A stretch of DNA of 64,000 bases from contig VCJN01002068.1 in the NCBI GenBank assembly GCA_006384855.1, positions 1-64,000 of the forward strand, written 5' to 3'. Each line of letters opens with the position of its first letter. The stretch's first letter is position 1. The position numbers were made by a program, and so were the translations under genes. Below are positions 21,413-31,875 of the stretch, piece by piece. The notes below the pieces were generated by a model. The model was given only the letters and a program-made list of their open reading frames with translations. It was not told where the DNA came from and searched no databases. Source of the DNA: Tetraselmis striata. Taxonomy: Eukaryota; Chlorophyta; Chlorodendrophyceae; Chlorodendrales; Chlorodendraceae.

Positions 21413-21964
21413 ATGGCCGGGCAGTATCCACACCCACACAGGCACCGCCGCTCACCTCCGACGCGGATGAACCGCCTCCCAAAGGAAACATGCCGGTTCG
21501 TGGTAAGCCCAGCAGGCGTGGGGTGCCGGCGCCGGTACTGGTGCGACGGAGCTGTCGCGTCAGGAACCGCACCGCATGTGGAGCAACACATGGCGGTGCC
21601 GGCCCCACCTATGTCTAGGGCCACCTCCTCACAACACCCCGCCACGACGGCGTCGGCCACCGCCGACGGCGCCGTTGCGGGGGGGGACGCCCTGCCAGGC
21701 GACGATGATGCGCCTGGTGCGCCGCGTCAGGAGGCGGAGGAGGCCGTGGTCGAGGCGACTGATCGGGCTGAGGGGGTTGTCGAGGCGAGCGAGGCTGCGC
21801 TCGCGCCACCCGCCCCGCAGCCACCTGCGGGACATGCCGACTTGCTCGTCGCCATGTTGACCGGAGCACTACGAGCAGTGGCGGGAGGCGGCCACATGCA
21901 CTATCATGTGCGTGTCCTGGCCGGACGCCCGTCATGCGTGGACTGCGGCCAACGGACGGACTAG
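21413..21964 (+). CDS. plus-strand ORF in CACTA, unknown
   Basis: A 183-codon open frame rich in Ala, Glu and Pro, ending HYHVRVLAGRPSCVDCGQRTD with one C-x2-C pair. It lies upstream of the Cys-rich triple repeat and may be an exon of the same plus-strand gene, but I could not link them by splice sites. No family recognised. Confidence 0.3.
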   Translation: MAGQYPHPHRHRRSPPTRMNRLPKETCRFVVSPAGVGCRRRYWCDGAVASGTAPHVEQHMAVPAPPMSRATSSQHPATTASATADGAVAGGDALPGDDDAPGAPRQEAEEAVVEATDRAEGVVEASEAALAPPAPQPPAGHADLLVAMLTGALRAVAGGGHMHYHVRVLAGRPSCVDCGQRTD

Positions 21965-22263
21965 GAGTGTTGCTGCGAAGGCACCCCGGCTTTGTGCGGC
22001 CCCAAGTACCCATGCATGGCGACCCATCAGCGGGCAGTCCCCTGCCCGACCACGGCCACGGTGAGGGCGGAGTTCCGCCATGTCAGGGACGCGTTCCACG
22101 ACGCGACTCGCGCCGCCGTGTGTGAGGCTTCCGAAAAGGCACGCGCGGCTGGTAGGGTGCGCAGGGTGAGGCGGCGGACGGCCCAGGAGCTGAAGGAGAG
22201 CGAGACATGCCGTCAGCGAGGTCGGGCGCAATGTCATTGGGTGGGGCACACGGACGTGTAACA

Positions 22264-22805
22264 CTTGCACCACTTGCACTTTGCGCGTACTGCTGGGTTA
22301 CATCCAGGCGGTGTCACACTATGCAACCGGGAAGGCTGCGTTGCTACTGCAAACGATGCTACGCCTCACTCGGTAGCAACCGCTGCCCCGCCTATCACAC
22401 AGCCGCTGCCCCCCCCCCCCCCCCCCTCGCGCACCGTCCTGCGACCTCGCGTGGATCCACGCCACCAGCAGCTTGCACTTGCACTTTGCGCGTACTGCTG
22501 GGTTACGTCCAGGCTGCGTCACACTATGCAACCGGAAAGGCTGCGTTGCTACTGCAAACGATGCGACGCCTCACTCTGTAGCAACCGCTGCCGCGCCTAT
22601 CCCACAGCCGCTGCCCCCCCCCCCCCCCCCCCCCACCCCCCCCCCCCGCGCGGGATCCCCGCCATCAGCAGCTTGCACTTGCACTTTGCGCGTATTGTTG
22701 GGTTACATCCAGGCGGCGTCACACCGGAAAGGCTGCGTTGCTACTGCAAACGCTGCTACGCCTCACTCGGTAGCAACCGCTGCCCCGCCCATCCCACTCG
22801 GGATG
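22264..22805 (+). repeat. three tandem units of a Cys-rich coding-like repeat
   Basis: Three copies of a unit of about 205 bp start near 22,264, 22,475 and 22,677; the third is shorter. Each contains CTTGCACTTTGCGCGTA and AAGGCTGCGTTGCTACTGCA, and poly-C tracts separate them (22,409-22,426, 22,614-22,634, 22,636-22,647). In one frame every unit reads LCAYCWVTS, then RLRCYCKRCYASLGSNRCPA, a C-x2-C and C-x-C-x2-C pattern that resembles a small zinc-binding module. The frame is not continuous across all three. Confidence 0.7.
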
Positions 22806-23043
22806 CTGAGAGCAGCTAAAGGGCACCGGGGGCGGGGCAAGAGGGAGCAGGGCCAATGATTGTGGAAGAGCGGGGACCCGCTTGCATGCCATCGCATTAT
22901 ATCTTGCACAATATCTGTTGCTGCACTCATATCTCACATCACTAGCTTAGCTATAGTGATTCCCCCCCCCCCCCCCCCCCCGCACCGCGTACGCACAAGC
23001 CTGGGTATACGCATCAACTGCCCGCCGGGATGAGAAACTGGTA

Positions 23044-23483
23044 TTGGTAGTGTGTCTGTGGGGTGGAGGGGGGGCAAAAGAGCTGCCAATTGCTGCCAAG
23101 CTGGTGCGTTACATTGGGGCAGGCGCTGGGCAGACAATTGGGGCTCGCTTCAGAGCATTGTCTAGTGCCTATGCGGCTGCGCCGCCTCCGCCGCATGCAG
23201 ACTCTCCGGGCTCACCAGCACCGCCACCTCAGTCATGCGGCCCTGCATCCCGCAGCCCGCCGCCGCCAGCCAGATCAGAGGTATCCAGAAGTTAGTGCTG
23301 GGGTTGTTGCGGCATGACCGCATAGTTCTCAGCGGCTGCCGTCCACAGCTTTTAATGCATCCCTTTCCGCCGATTCCGTTGTATGCGCTGTCTTGGCGCC
23401 GCGCTGCCCCGGCCGCCGCGCCTTGGCGCCGCGCTGCCCCGGCCGCCCACTCGTCGAAACGGGGTCCGCCTAACCGCGTTTAA
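23044..23483 (+). CDS. 3' exon of a plus-strand CACTA gene (tentative)
   Basis: Two overlapping open frames; the better one opens with AKELPIAAKLVRYIGAGAG and becomes Pro-rich. The end of the region (GTCGAAACGGGGTCCGCCTAA) is the same sequence that closes the minus-strand gene at 31.88 kb. I take this as a sign that both genes end here. No domain recognised. Confidence 0.3.
23448..23478. repeat. 31-bp inverted repeat shared by two gene ends
   Basis: This 31-bp stretch, containing TCGAAACGGGGTCCGCCTAA, occurs in reverse complement at 31,871-31,901 without mismatch. Beside each copy is a TTGGCGCCGCGCTGCCCCGG duplication, in direct rather than inverted orientation. Confidence 0.85.
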
Positions 23484-24054
23484 CGACTACCACGCGCGAT
23501 TAGTCGCCTGTATATATCGCGCCTAACGTTAGGCGTCACAGTACTTTAAACTTGGCGGTAAGGATGAGTACGGCAGCGGAGCCCTGCATCAAAGTACTAT
23601 AGCGAGTAGCGGGTACTCGGTAGTCACGAGTGCACAAAGTACGACACGAGTACACGAGTCACTGTACTTTACGGGAATCGCCGCCCTTCATATCTGCTAT
23701 TAGGCGCGCGCCTCCTCACGAGTACGCGCGGAAGATACCCGCGTGATGACGAGTGATGATGACGAGCAGGCGGGGCAGTAGGATACTGGTCGATACACAA
23801 CAAAGGCTCCAAAAATGCATTACACGGTAGTCACGGTTTGTTTTGTGATTTAATAAAGGTGAGGTGCCAGGCTGGATCAGCGGCCAATGAGCGTCGAGCT
23901 TCGGGGTGTGGTTAAGCGGACATGGGCGCGCCTACTCCTAGCTGGCAAATTTAACGTCAAGGCACCGGACATTTTCGGATTTATGGCGGAGGGGTCGGCA
24001 ACTGCATAAAGTATTAGGGAAATACTAGAAATTTAATTACAATGGGTCTATCTA

Positions 24055-25722
24055 CTACCGCCCCCGCCTGGCCCCGCCCCGGCGGCCGGCTGGCTCCGCT
24101 GCCGCCGGCCTCTTCCTGCCGCCGGCCTGTGGTGCTATGCCCGCTGCCGGCTCGGGAGCTGACTGCCCCTTGCTGCTTGCAGCTACTTCTTCGGGTATGC
24201 TATTCATGACAGCTGCTGCCATCTGCGCCCCACGGCTACGGGGCTTGTATGACGGGGCTGGCCTGGATGCCGCCGCGCGCGCCTGTTGCGCTTGCTTCTT
24301 CTGGCGTCCAGCCTGCATCCTCGCAGTATCCGCAAAGTTGGAAGTGACACGCACATGGGTTCCATGAACTACATGCTTCCGGTTAGTAGCGTCCTGAAGC
24401 GCTGGGGCTTGAGTAGCACGGGGAACATGAGCTGATCGAGCGAACGGGGGAGGGGGGCTGGAGCCGGTAGACAGGTCTTGCACCGGTGCGCCGTTCTGGT
24501 CGATTCCGGACCTGCGGTAGTGATGTAAGAAAAAACACTAAGTCGCCGACACTCGGGCAGCAACAACATCAGCAGATACACGATGAGCAGGTAAGGCAGC
24601 CGGCAAGCGCACCTTTGCACTGGGGGTGTGGGAGGGTCGGGAACCCTTGTTGTATGCGTCGGCGTCACCGAGTTAAGCAGGGCAGCTTGCTCCTCCTCCA
24701 CGGTCAAATAGGGTGGGGGGACGGCGGTCGTCCCTTTGGTGACGGACTCCGTGTAGTACCTGCCCCACAACGTTGCTGCCCAAAGCTGGATGACCCGAGT
24801 CTTCCTCTCCGGCCACTTCTTGGAAAGTGGCCAGTTTCTCCTGCGGCTGCGGGCGGCCTTTTGAATCTGCTTGCGCAGGACGTAGTCGGTGGGCGCGCCG
24901 GGAATGATGTCGTAGGCGAGGCCGGTGGCAGTCGCAGCGAGCTCTTTGAAGCGCTTGATAATGTGGCCCTTTGTATACCCAGGGATTTCTGCGTCCATGT
25001 AGGGCAGTCCGGTGACACCGTCGATGGGGTAGAACGCGTCGAAAGCGGTATCGAAGTGGTGCTTGAGCGCCGCTGCTCGGGAAGGAGTAGCAGGCGGATT
25101 CGTTTTTAAGGTTCGTCTTTATTTTATTGAACTGGAAATAACAAGAACACGCCGGATACAGGGGGGGGGGGGGGGCACCTGGGACGGCGCGTTCAGACCG
25201 CTGCCTCTCCGTGCCGGCGATCGCCTGCTGCGCGACGGCGCTGCCGAGTCCGGTTACCGACGCTGAAGACATACGCGACACCGCGGTCGGGCGAGTGTAG
25301 AGCTGGATAAGACCACCGCCGGCCACGCGAAACCCGGCTTCCTCTAGCTGTGACAAATCGCAGCTGCACACGTACGCCGCGTCGAAGCCTAGATCTGTCT
25401 CGTCTTGCGCCTCCGCTAGGGAAGTGAATACGTACACCCCTTGCGCAGCATGGTTGGCGGTGCTGCTGGCCTCGCAAAGGCGGGCGGTGGTCAAGGGGCC
25501 GTTCAGCTTGACCCCGTCAGAAACATCCGACGAGCGGTCGGCGCTGACGGTCGTGAGGTAGTAGCGCAGGGGCGGGCCGCGCGGGGCAGGCGGGGGCTCG
25601 GGCGACCCGCTTTGCAGCATGAAGCCTTTCCACGAGGCGTCATCCGGGCCGGCAGCGGTATGGAAGGTGCTGGCGGAGGCCATGGTGGCAGTGGGGGGCG
25701 AGCAGGGCAATTTGTTGTTCAT
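24055..25722 (-). CDS. CACTA accessory protein, 486 codons, three exons
   Basis: Exons 25,722-25,179, 25,072-24,613 and 24,511-24,055 join with consistent phases (1 and 2) and GT-AG borders into 486 codons plus stop, with no break. The first exon encodes a Ser/Ala-rich start and a segment with LNGPLTTARLCEASSTANHA and DAAYVCSCDLSQLEEAGF. The second begins ALKHHFDTAFDAFYPIDGVT and is basic (KAARSRRRNWPLSKKW). The third ends in a basic tail (GGRKRP, RRGGARRGR) suggesting nuclear localisation. I do not recognise the family. A poly-C tract begins three bases into intron 1. The gene starts just downstream of the repeat at 25,737-26,107. A transposition accessory role is inferred from location only. 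Confidence 0.7.
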
Positions 25723-25736
25723 GCGAGGCGGTCAAT

Positions 25737-26107
25737 ATGCGATGCGAGTGCGCGGCTGTCCGCGCTTGGTTCAGCGGTGAGCGGCGGTGACCGTCAGGCG
25801 ACCCCGTACTTCATGCGCGTACATGGATGTGCAACGGATGTCCAGCAGATGTGCAGCGATGTGCAGCGATGTATGTGCGGGGATGTGCAGGGATGTGCAA
25901 CGAATGTCCAGCGGATGTGCAGGGATGTGCAGCGATGTGCACAGCGATGTGCACAGCGATGTGCAGCGATGTGCAGGGATGTGCAGGGAGTACGTGCAGC
26001 CGCCTGTACTTAGCCCGGAGGCTCCGCGTCGGCGCGCGACACGCGAGCCCGCGTGCGCATATCAATTTGATGAAATTATCGAAACGAGAAATTCGTACGG
26101 TACTTTA
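25737..26107 (-). promoter_or_regulatory. upstream repeat of CACTA gene, copy 1 (probable promoter)
   Basis: It lies 15 bp upstream of the ATG at 25,722 and matches 33,507-33,908 in the same orientation. Shared blocks at one end include GAGTGCGCGGCTGTCCGCGC and ACCCCGTACTTCATGCGCG, and at the other CGTGCGCATATCAATTTGAT. Between them is a minisatellite of a GATGTGCAGC-type unit repeated more than a dozen times. Duplicate sequence directly in front of two genes points to a shared promoter. Confidence 0.6.
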
Positions 26108-26341
26108 CAATATATATGCTCAATTCACAAACGCCACTGTTGCTGCCTAGATGCTACTACTGCCCAGCATCAACACCGCCATCATCCTCATCAAGGGCGG
26201 CGATGTCCTTGGCATGGGAGTGCTTCACGTAGGAGCACCACCTGTGCCGGGCAGCAACATCAACATCAGCGCAAAGTGCAGCAAAGCAATAACAACAGCA
26301 TGTAGGACGCTATTGCAATAATATATAACACAGGTGGCCCA

Positions 26342-29300
26342 TCACCTGATCATCTGCCTGGGCGCAGCATCAGCAGCGGCCCTTTGCCGCCGCCCCCTGC
26401 CAGCAGTGTTGATGGCCTCTGTCCATGTGTATGTGACCAGTCTGCCATGCACAATGCTGGGCGGGAAGACGAAGTCCTGCTGGAAGACAGTGTTGATCGG
26501 GCCCTCCCACAGTCCAGTGCTGATAGGCGCTGATGGCACGCGGCTTCCACGGTGGGCATCTCCAACTGCAAAGACAACGGGAGGCGCAGCCAAGCGCGTT
26601 GTCTTTGCGGTGGCGCTCAGCGACAACGAAATAACTTACCTCGACCTGCAGGATCTCTTGGAACATGTCCTGGTTCTCGGCCTCTGCAGAGCCGGTTGGC
26701 ATGAATGCCAGGTCCTTCCGTTGTTCAGTAGTCTGACGGATGTAGAAGTCCACCGGCACGAGCCCTGCACCCCAGTTCTCCCATCGCTGGGCGGTGAGCA
26801 CCCACGCGTTGCCTTTCGGCAGACGGTTGTAGGCACGGGAGCAGTACACCGTGTAGGACTCATGGTCGGGCTTCAAGGCCTCCATTCGGCCATAGTAGGT
26901 CATCCTGGGGGGGGGGGGGGGGGGGGAGTGACATAATCGGACAGATGATGGATGTAAGATATTGTATACTAATGTAATAATTATATATCTTGAATAAGAC
27001 ACAGGGACCCTGGCAGACACGGATGCCAACAACAACACTTACTTTATGTTGGTTGTATCCTCCCTTATGTCCTGCACCTTCAGCCCGTCTGGGCCAAACT
27101 CCTCCACATACGTCTTGAAGAGAGCAACGGTGTGTGCGTGGACATCAACCCCCTCCTCGCAGAACTCTTCCTGCACCCGCGCCTTGCTGACTGCCCCCCC
27201 AACAGCACCCAAAGCTGCGTGTGCCTTCTTCGCTGTTGTTGACATACTGCCCCGGTCCCGGCGCATGCTGGTGACCATGTCATTGTAAAGGAGCTCAAAG
27301 TCCTCTAGCCTCATCTGCATAGCAACATGGGCAATGAGACAAATGACAGCATAGGGGCAGCGGGACAGAGGGCGGGGGGGGGGGGGGGGGGGGAGGGGGG
27401 TGGCACACCTGCTTCATGACCTCCACAGCGAAAGCCCTTTCTGGGTCCTTGCTGCACTTGCCAACAATGACCTTCCGGAAGTACCTTGACCTGCACGCAG
27501 CAAGCAGTTCTTTGATGTCAGCGACCACATGACATCGCGCACAGGGGCAGCAAGGGGGGGCGGGGGGGGGGGGGGGGGGCTGACCCCCCTCTCCAGAAAC
27601 ATCTCAACTTCCCGGGCTGTGCAGCCCCGTGCCTTCTCCTGAGCTGCCAACCTGCACACAAGCACATGCAGGTTGCTGCACATCAAGCGGAAGTCCCCGC
27701 AGAGATGCTCGCATATCTTCGCGAAGCGTATCAGGTTGGCTGCGCCATCGAGGCGACGGTTGTCGATGGCGTTGTCCGTCTCCAGTATCCGCCCAAGCAA
27801 CGACGCCTCTGTCTCACCAGGCTTGGCATATACTGCCGCATCTGCCTTTAGGTAATGACGGCATACAGCAGCTAGGCACATGAAAGCGGTGTGCCAGTGC
27901 TTCGGCAGCTTCTTCAAGAGGTCGCTGCGCACAGCACGGCAACATGCATGTGCAGTTAGTGGTCCGCATCAGGCACAGTAATCCACAAAGGAGAAACATG
28001 AAATGTTAGAAGTGGGGGGGGGGGGGCGGCGCACTCCATGGCCGAGTGCGAGTATGTAAGGATGAAGTCTTGAAAGCTCTCCGCTGTCCAGTTCGGAAAC
28101 ATAGAAGAGCCGCCCATGATGATGATGGGAGGCCGCCCGAAGTCATTGGTCACCTTGATGTTTTTCACGCGCTGATCGTATATCTGCAAGCAGCACAAAC
28201 GAAGCAGTCACATGTCAGTCGCCGGCCTACAACACTGTATTGACAATAATATACACGCAGGTATGCATGCAGGCAAGGGCGTCACACCCGATAGAAATTC
28301 TTGAACTTGATCATGGCGCTGCCAGGGCCACGGGACCGCACCTGCACCTCCCCCATCCTAAGCAAAAACGTCTTCACCACCCCCAGCAGGAGGGCATGAT
28401 GTAACGGCAGAGCGTGGGAGTTCACGATACTGAATGTGGCGCCCAGAATGTCATATGCAGCATGCACATGGGCGGAGCCAGTAAGTCCCTTGGGCAGCTT
28501 GCCAGCGGCGGAGGCGCGCTGGAGCGCTTCCAGCTCGGTGTCCGTGAGCATGGAGCCATCCGCGCCGGCAAAGCACGACTGGACGCATTGCCGTCCGGGG
28601 TCTCGCAGAACCTCCGTGATGCATCGCTTCTGCGCTTCGCCCTCCTGCCGCGCCCGCGTATCCCTCACTCCGTTCCCCGGGGGCAGAATAGGGTTGAACG
28701 CTTGATGCCATAGTGTCTGCGCAGCGGCTGCGAAGTACCCTAGGAAGCGCACAGCTCCGTCCAAGTGGATGCCCTGGAAGAGGCACCACATGCAGGCAAA
28801 GAAAGCCGCGTGGTAGCCCCTGCCAGTCAGCTTGTACCTGGCAGGAGAGTCATTGTGAAGCGCTCCAAGGAACACTTTACTGCGGCCACCGGGGGGGGCG
28901 GCGGCATCTGCATTTGCACAAGCCACACATACGATGGTTGAGTATATTTTATAATAGCATATATGCATATATATGTCATACCGTTTAGCATGAGAGAGCA
29001 CTTTATATTAGCACATCTTGCACATAAATGGAGAAGGTAAGGGGGGGGGGGTACCATCAGTAGTTGGCGGTGCATCAGCAGCACTTGACGACGATGGCGC
29101 GGCACAGCGCCGGCCAAACGGAAGGGGTTCCTCCTGTGATTGCTTCATCGCAGCGAAGGTCTCCTTCAAGAAAATCCCAGTGTTGGGCGCTTCATGCGGC
29201 CCAGGCACCACAATCAGGATTTCAGAATTGGACGCTCCAGCTGCACAGTGCCTGTCAGCAAAGTGGCATGGTATCAGAGGGGATATATATTCAGTAAACG

Positions 29301-31473
29301 TTAGCCCTACAATCAAAACAAGGGGCATCAACACCACATGCACGCATGCATATACAGCCTTACCGCGGGACATTGGCTACCCGTGACACATACACAGTCG
29401 CGGAGTGATGCTTGAACTTGGTGAGCTGGACCCCGTCGATCCCAACGTCCATGATGAGGTTTGCCGCGTCGGCTATGGCTCCGTCAGTTGCCTCCTTCAA
29501 CTGCCTCCCGAAGTCAGAGTTCAGGAACGCATTTTTGGACAGGTCCTGCCTGTACGGCTGGTTGGCGGCGGAGTCGGGGCGCCGCAGCATTCGCCACAGG
29601 ATCTCTATGATGCCGAAGTCAAAGTAGATGCCATCTGGTTCCAGGATGATCTTCCTATTCTTGCGAACCTGAACGAAACGCGGGGCTTCGCACTCCATGC
29701 AGGAGGCGACGCCAAGCTCGTCGGCTGCGAGGTGCAGCCGTAACAACACAACATTTAGTCAGCCGAAAATGTGACAATAATAAGAGCATGCATTGCGAGC
29801 AATCTAATGGTGGGGAGTCGACGAGCAGGGTGGGCAAGGATACTCACCGCTGTCGTGCAGTCTCCAACGGCCCTCTTGCGTGGAAAAGCTGTGCTCAGGG
29901 TCAGACATCATGTCGATGTCAGCGGGCGGCGGGTAAACATACTGCCCGCAGCTCCGACACCAATGCCTCTCGAATCGAGATATGTCGCTGTCGATGCCTA
30001 ACGCCTTCAGCGACGCTGGCTCTGTCTTCGGAAACCTGTCGTTGCCTAGGGCGGTGTTTAGAATGTAGAGTATCTCTTCATACGCAGCGGTGGGCAGCTC
30101 GTAGTCGGCTTTGACGCCTAGAAGGTCGACAAGCACACCCCCGATGCTCGAGTTCTTGGGGGGCTTGCCAATCAGCTCGTGGCTGAAGCACTCGGGTAGC
30201 TCGCGGTCGTCATCGGGGTCCCTCGTACCATTGCCCACCTGATACCGGCAAAACACACGTCGTCAGTGTGGGCAGGAAAGGGCGGTGCAAGCCAGGTAGG
30301 GTGCAAGCAGTTTCAGCGGGCAGTTGGATGATGATGAGCACTACGCCGAAGACGGGGCCTACCTCTTCGGCACCGCCTTCCTGCGTCGCTGCCTCGGGTT
30401 GTTGCCGTTGTTCTCCCTCCTGCTCCTCGTCTTCCTCCTCTGCTGGCTCCTCATCCGTCGTATCATCGTCGCTGCCGTTCAAGCTTGATAGAAACCCTGC
30501 CGGTTCGCCTTCTTGCAGTTCGTTGTCCTCCCAGAAATTGTCGTCCAGTAGCCTACCAGCACGATCCGGCTCGCCCATCGCACCCGCGTGAGCGGCCACA
30601 ACCGGACCGCCCGGAACCGGTTCCTCCTCCCCGTTGCTACCGAGGTCGTTCCGGTTGCCGGCAACGTTGTCGACTTCCATAGGGGCGGGCGGCTCCTCCG
30701 AGCTGCCACCGTCCAAGGTAAACCATCGAGAAAATATTTGTTCGCGAACGACTGACAGTTGCATCACGCGTGTGCTGTAAAGGCGGCCACGGGGAAAGCA
30801 CATAACAAGGCGATGTCATCTAGTGGTGGGTCGAAGGTTAAAGTGGCTGGGAGTTGAAGCAGTAGGCCAGCAAGAGGGCTTGGGGCGAGGCACAAGTGGG
30901 GCATTACCGTCCGTCGTGATGCCGCACCCTAACCTTGTCGTTGGGGAGCGTCGCAGTGATGACCAGCTCATTATGGTTTGACATGAACCGAACACCAACC
31001 CATCGGCCGACGTCATTCCTCTGGTCAGGAACGCTGCGATGGGCTGCCCGAGTTCGGGTTCGGCGCGGACGAGGGGGTGTCGGTGTCGCGGGGGGAGACG
31101 CAGGGGCGGACGGTTCGAGCGACGCTGCTGGCTCATCGAGCGCTTGCGACGGCGAAGAGCCTACTGTTTTTTTCATCTGAGAAAAGGGGCGGGAGGTGAC
31201 CGTTACGTTGAGGGCTGTGCATTCATGCGTGCACTCCATACATCGCAGACCTACGTGTTAGCACTAACGGGCACTTGCCAGTAAGCGGGCTTGCTCTGCC
31301 GAGCAGGCAGGGTTCGCCGCAGATTTGAGATGGCGCTCTCTGAAGTGGCGGCTGGTCCCGCCGAGTGTCTTCTTGCACACACGGCACTGCACCCCAACGA
31401 CCTTGCCATGTGCATCCTTGCTATGTTGAAAGATGGTCCTCGAACTGACTCCTCGCTGGCCGCCGCGAGGCAT
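26342..31473 (-). CDS. EnSpm/CACTA tnp2-type transposase, 13 exons, N-terminal zinc finger
   Basis: DDE transposase that would excise and insert the element. Exon ends (minus): 31473-31269, 31163-30908, 30702-30363, 30238-29848, 29724-29364, 29251-29055, 28907-28288, 28183-28035, 27924-27585, 27509-27409, 27314-27043, 26904-26640, 26602-26342, about 1,250 codons. Phases agree everywhere except the 27,585/27,509 junction, where a poly-G tract lies in the intron. Exon 1 has a finger CRVCKKTLGGTSRHFRERH. Exon 3 is acidic. Exons 4-5 have CRSCGQ, CPPC-like and CMECEAPRF motifs, then YFDFGIIEILWRML and DVGIDGVQLTKFKHHS. Exon 6 has ILIVVPGPHEAPNTG and exon 7 has LHNDSPARYKLTGRGY followed by C-x2-C. 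These match the tnp2 order. The gene looks nearly or fully intact. Confidence 0.85.
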
Positions 31474-31875
31474 CGCACGAAGCCAGTCGCGGGTTACGCA
31501 CGGTGAGCAGGTGGGAAAATGGGAATGATGAGCGGCACTTCCGTCGGACTTATATCACTACAAGCACTTCGTCATAACCGGTACGGTACCGATACTCGCG
31601 CCGCGTCAGCTTCTGGCCGACTAGCGCCGAGCGCCCTCGCGCGCCCGTGTAGCGGGTACTCGAGGGGCGAAAAGTGCGCAAGGGACTCATATCACGTACC
31701 GTTAGCGTACGGGTACTGCCATGGCAGTCATGGCTCGGCGCGGGTACTCGCGACCACCGCCGGATACGCGGAGATAAGAGGATATAGGCGCGGTAAGGCG
31801 CGGGGTGATACAGAATACAGTAATCGTACAGTAACATTGAGTACGGATACAGTACAAGTACCGTGTTAGTCGCGG
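31474..31875. other. spacer between two CACTA minus-strand genes
   Basis: About 400 bp with no gene, holding the 3' end of the zinc-finger/Tudor gene and the upstream region of the transposase. It contains the inverted copy (31,871-31,901) of the 31-bp gene-end repeat and several GTAC-rich short motifs. Confidence 0.5.

Noticed and set aside
22264-22805. CRISPR-like array
   Set aside because: Only three long units, with homologous spacers made of poly-C, in a eukaryotic transposon; there are no short repeats with unique spacers.
25811-26150. Cys-rich or His-rich proteins encoded by the GATGTGCAGC minisatellite
   Set aside because: All frames of a 10-bp repeat look protein-like. The segment is part of a duplicated upstream region, so coding use is unlikely.
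27585-28034. Non-canonical splice sites in the CACTA transposase
   Set aside because: The donor near 28,034 first looked like GC or none, but ATGGA/GTGCGCC gives a canonical GT and the right phase. The 27,585 junction stays unresolved and may reflect the poly-G length.
30210-30803. Acidic ORF as a separate gene
   Set aside because: It is exon 3 of the transposase reading into the next intron; the GAAGAG/GTAGGC donor and phase 0 fit the neighbours.
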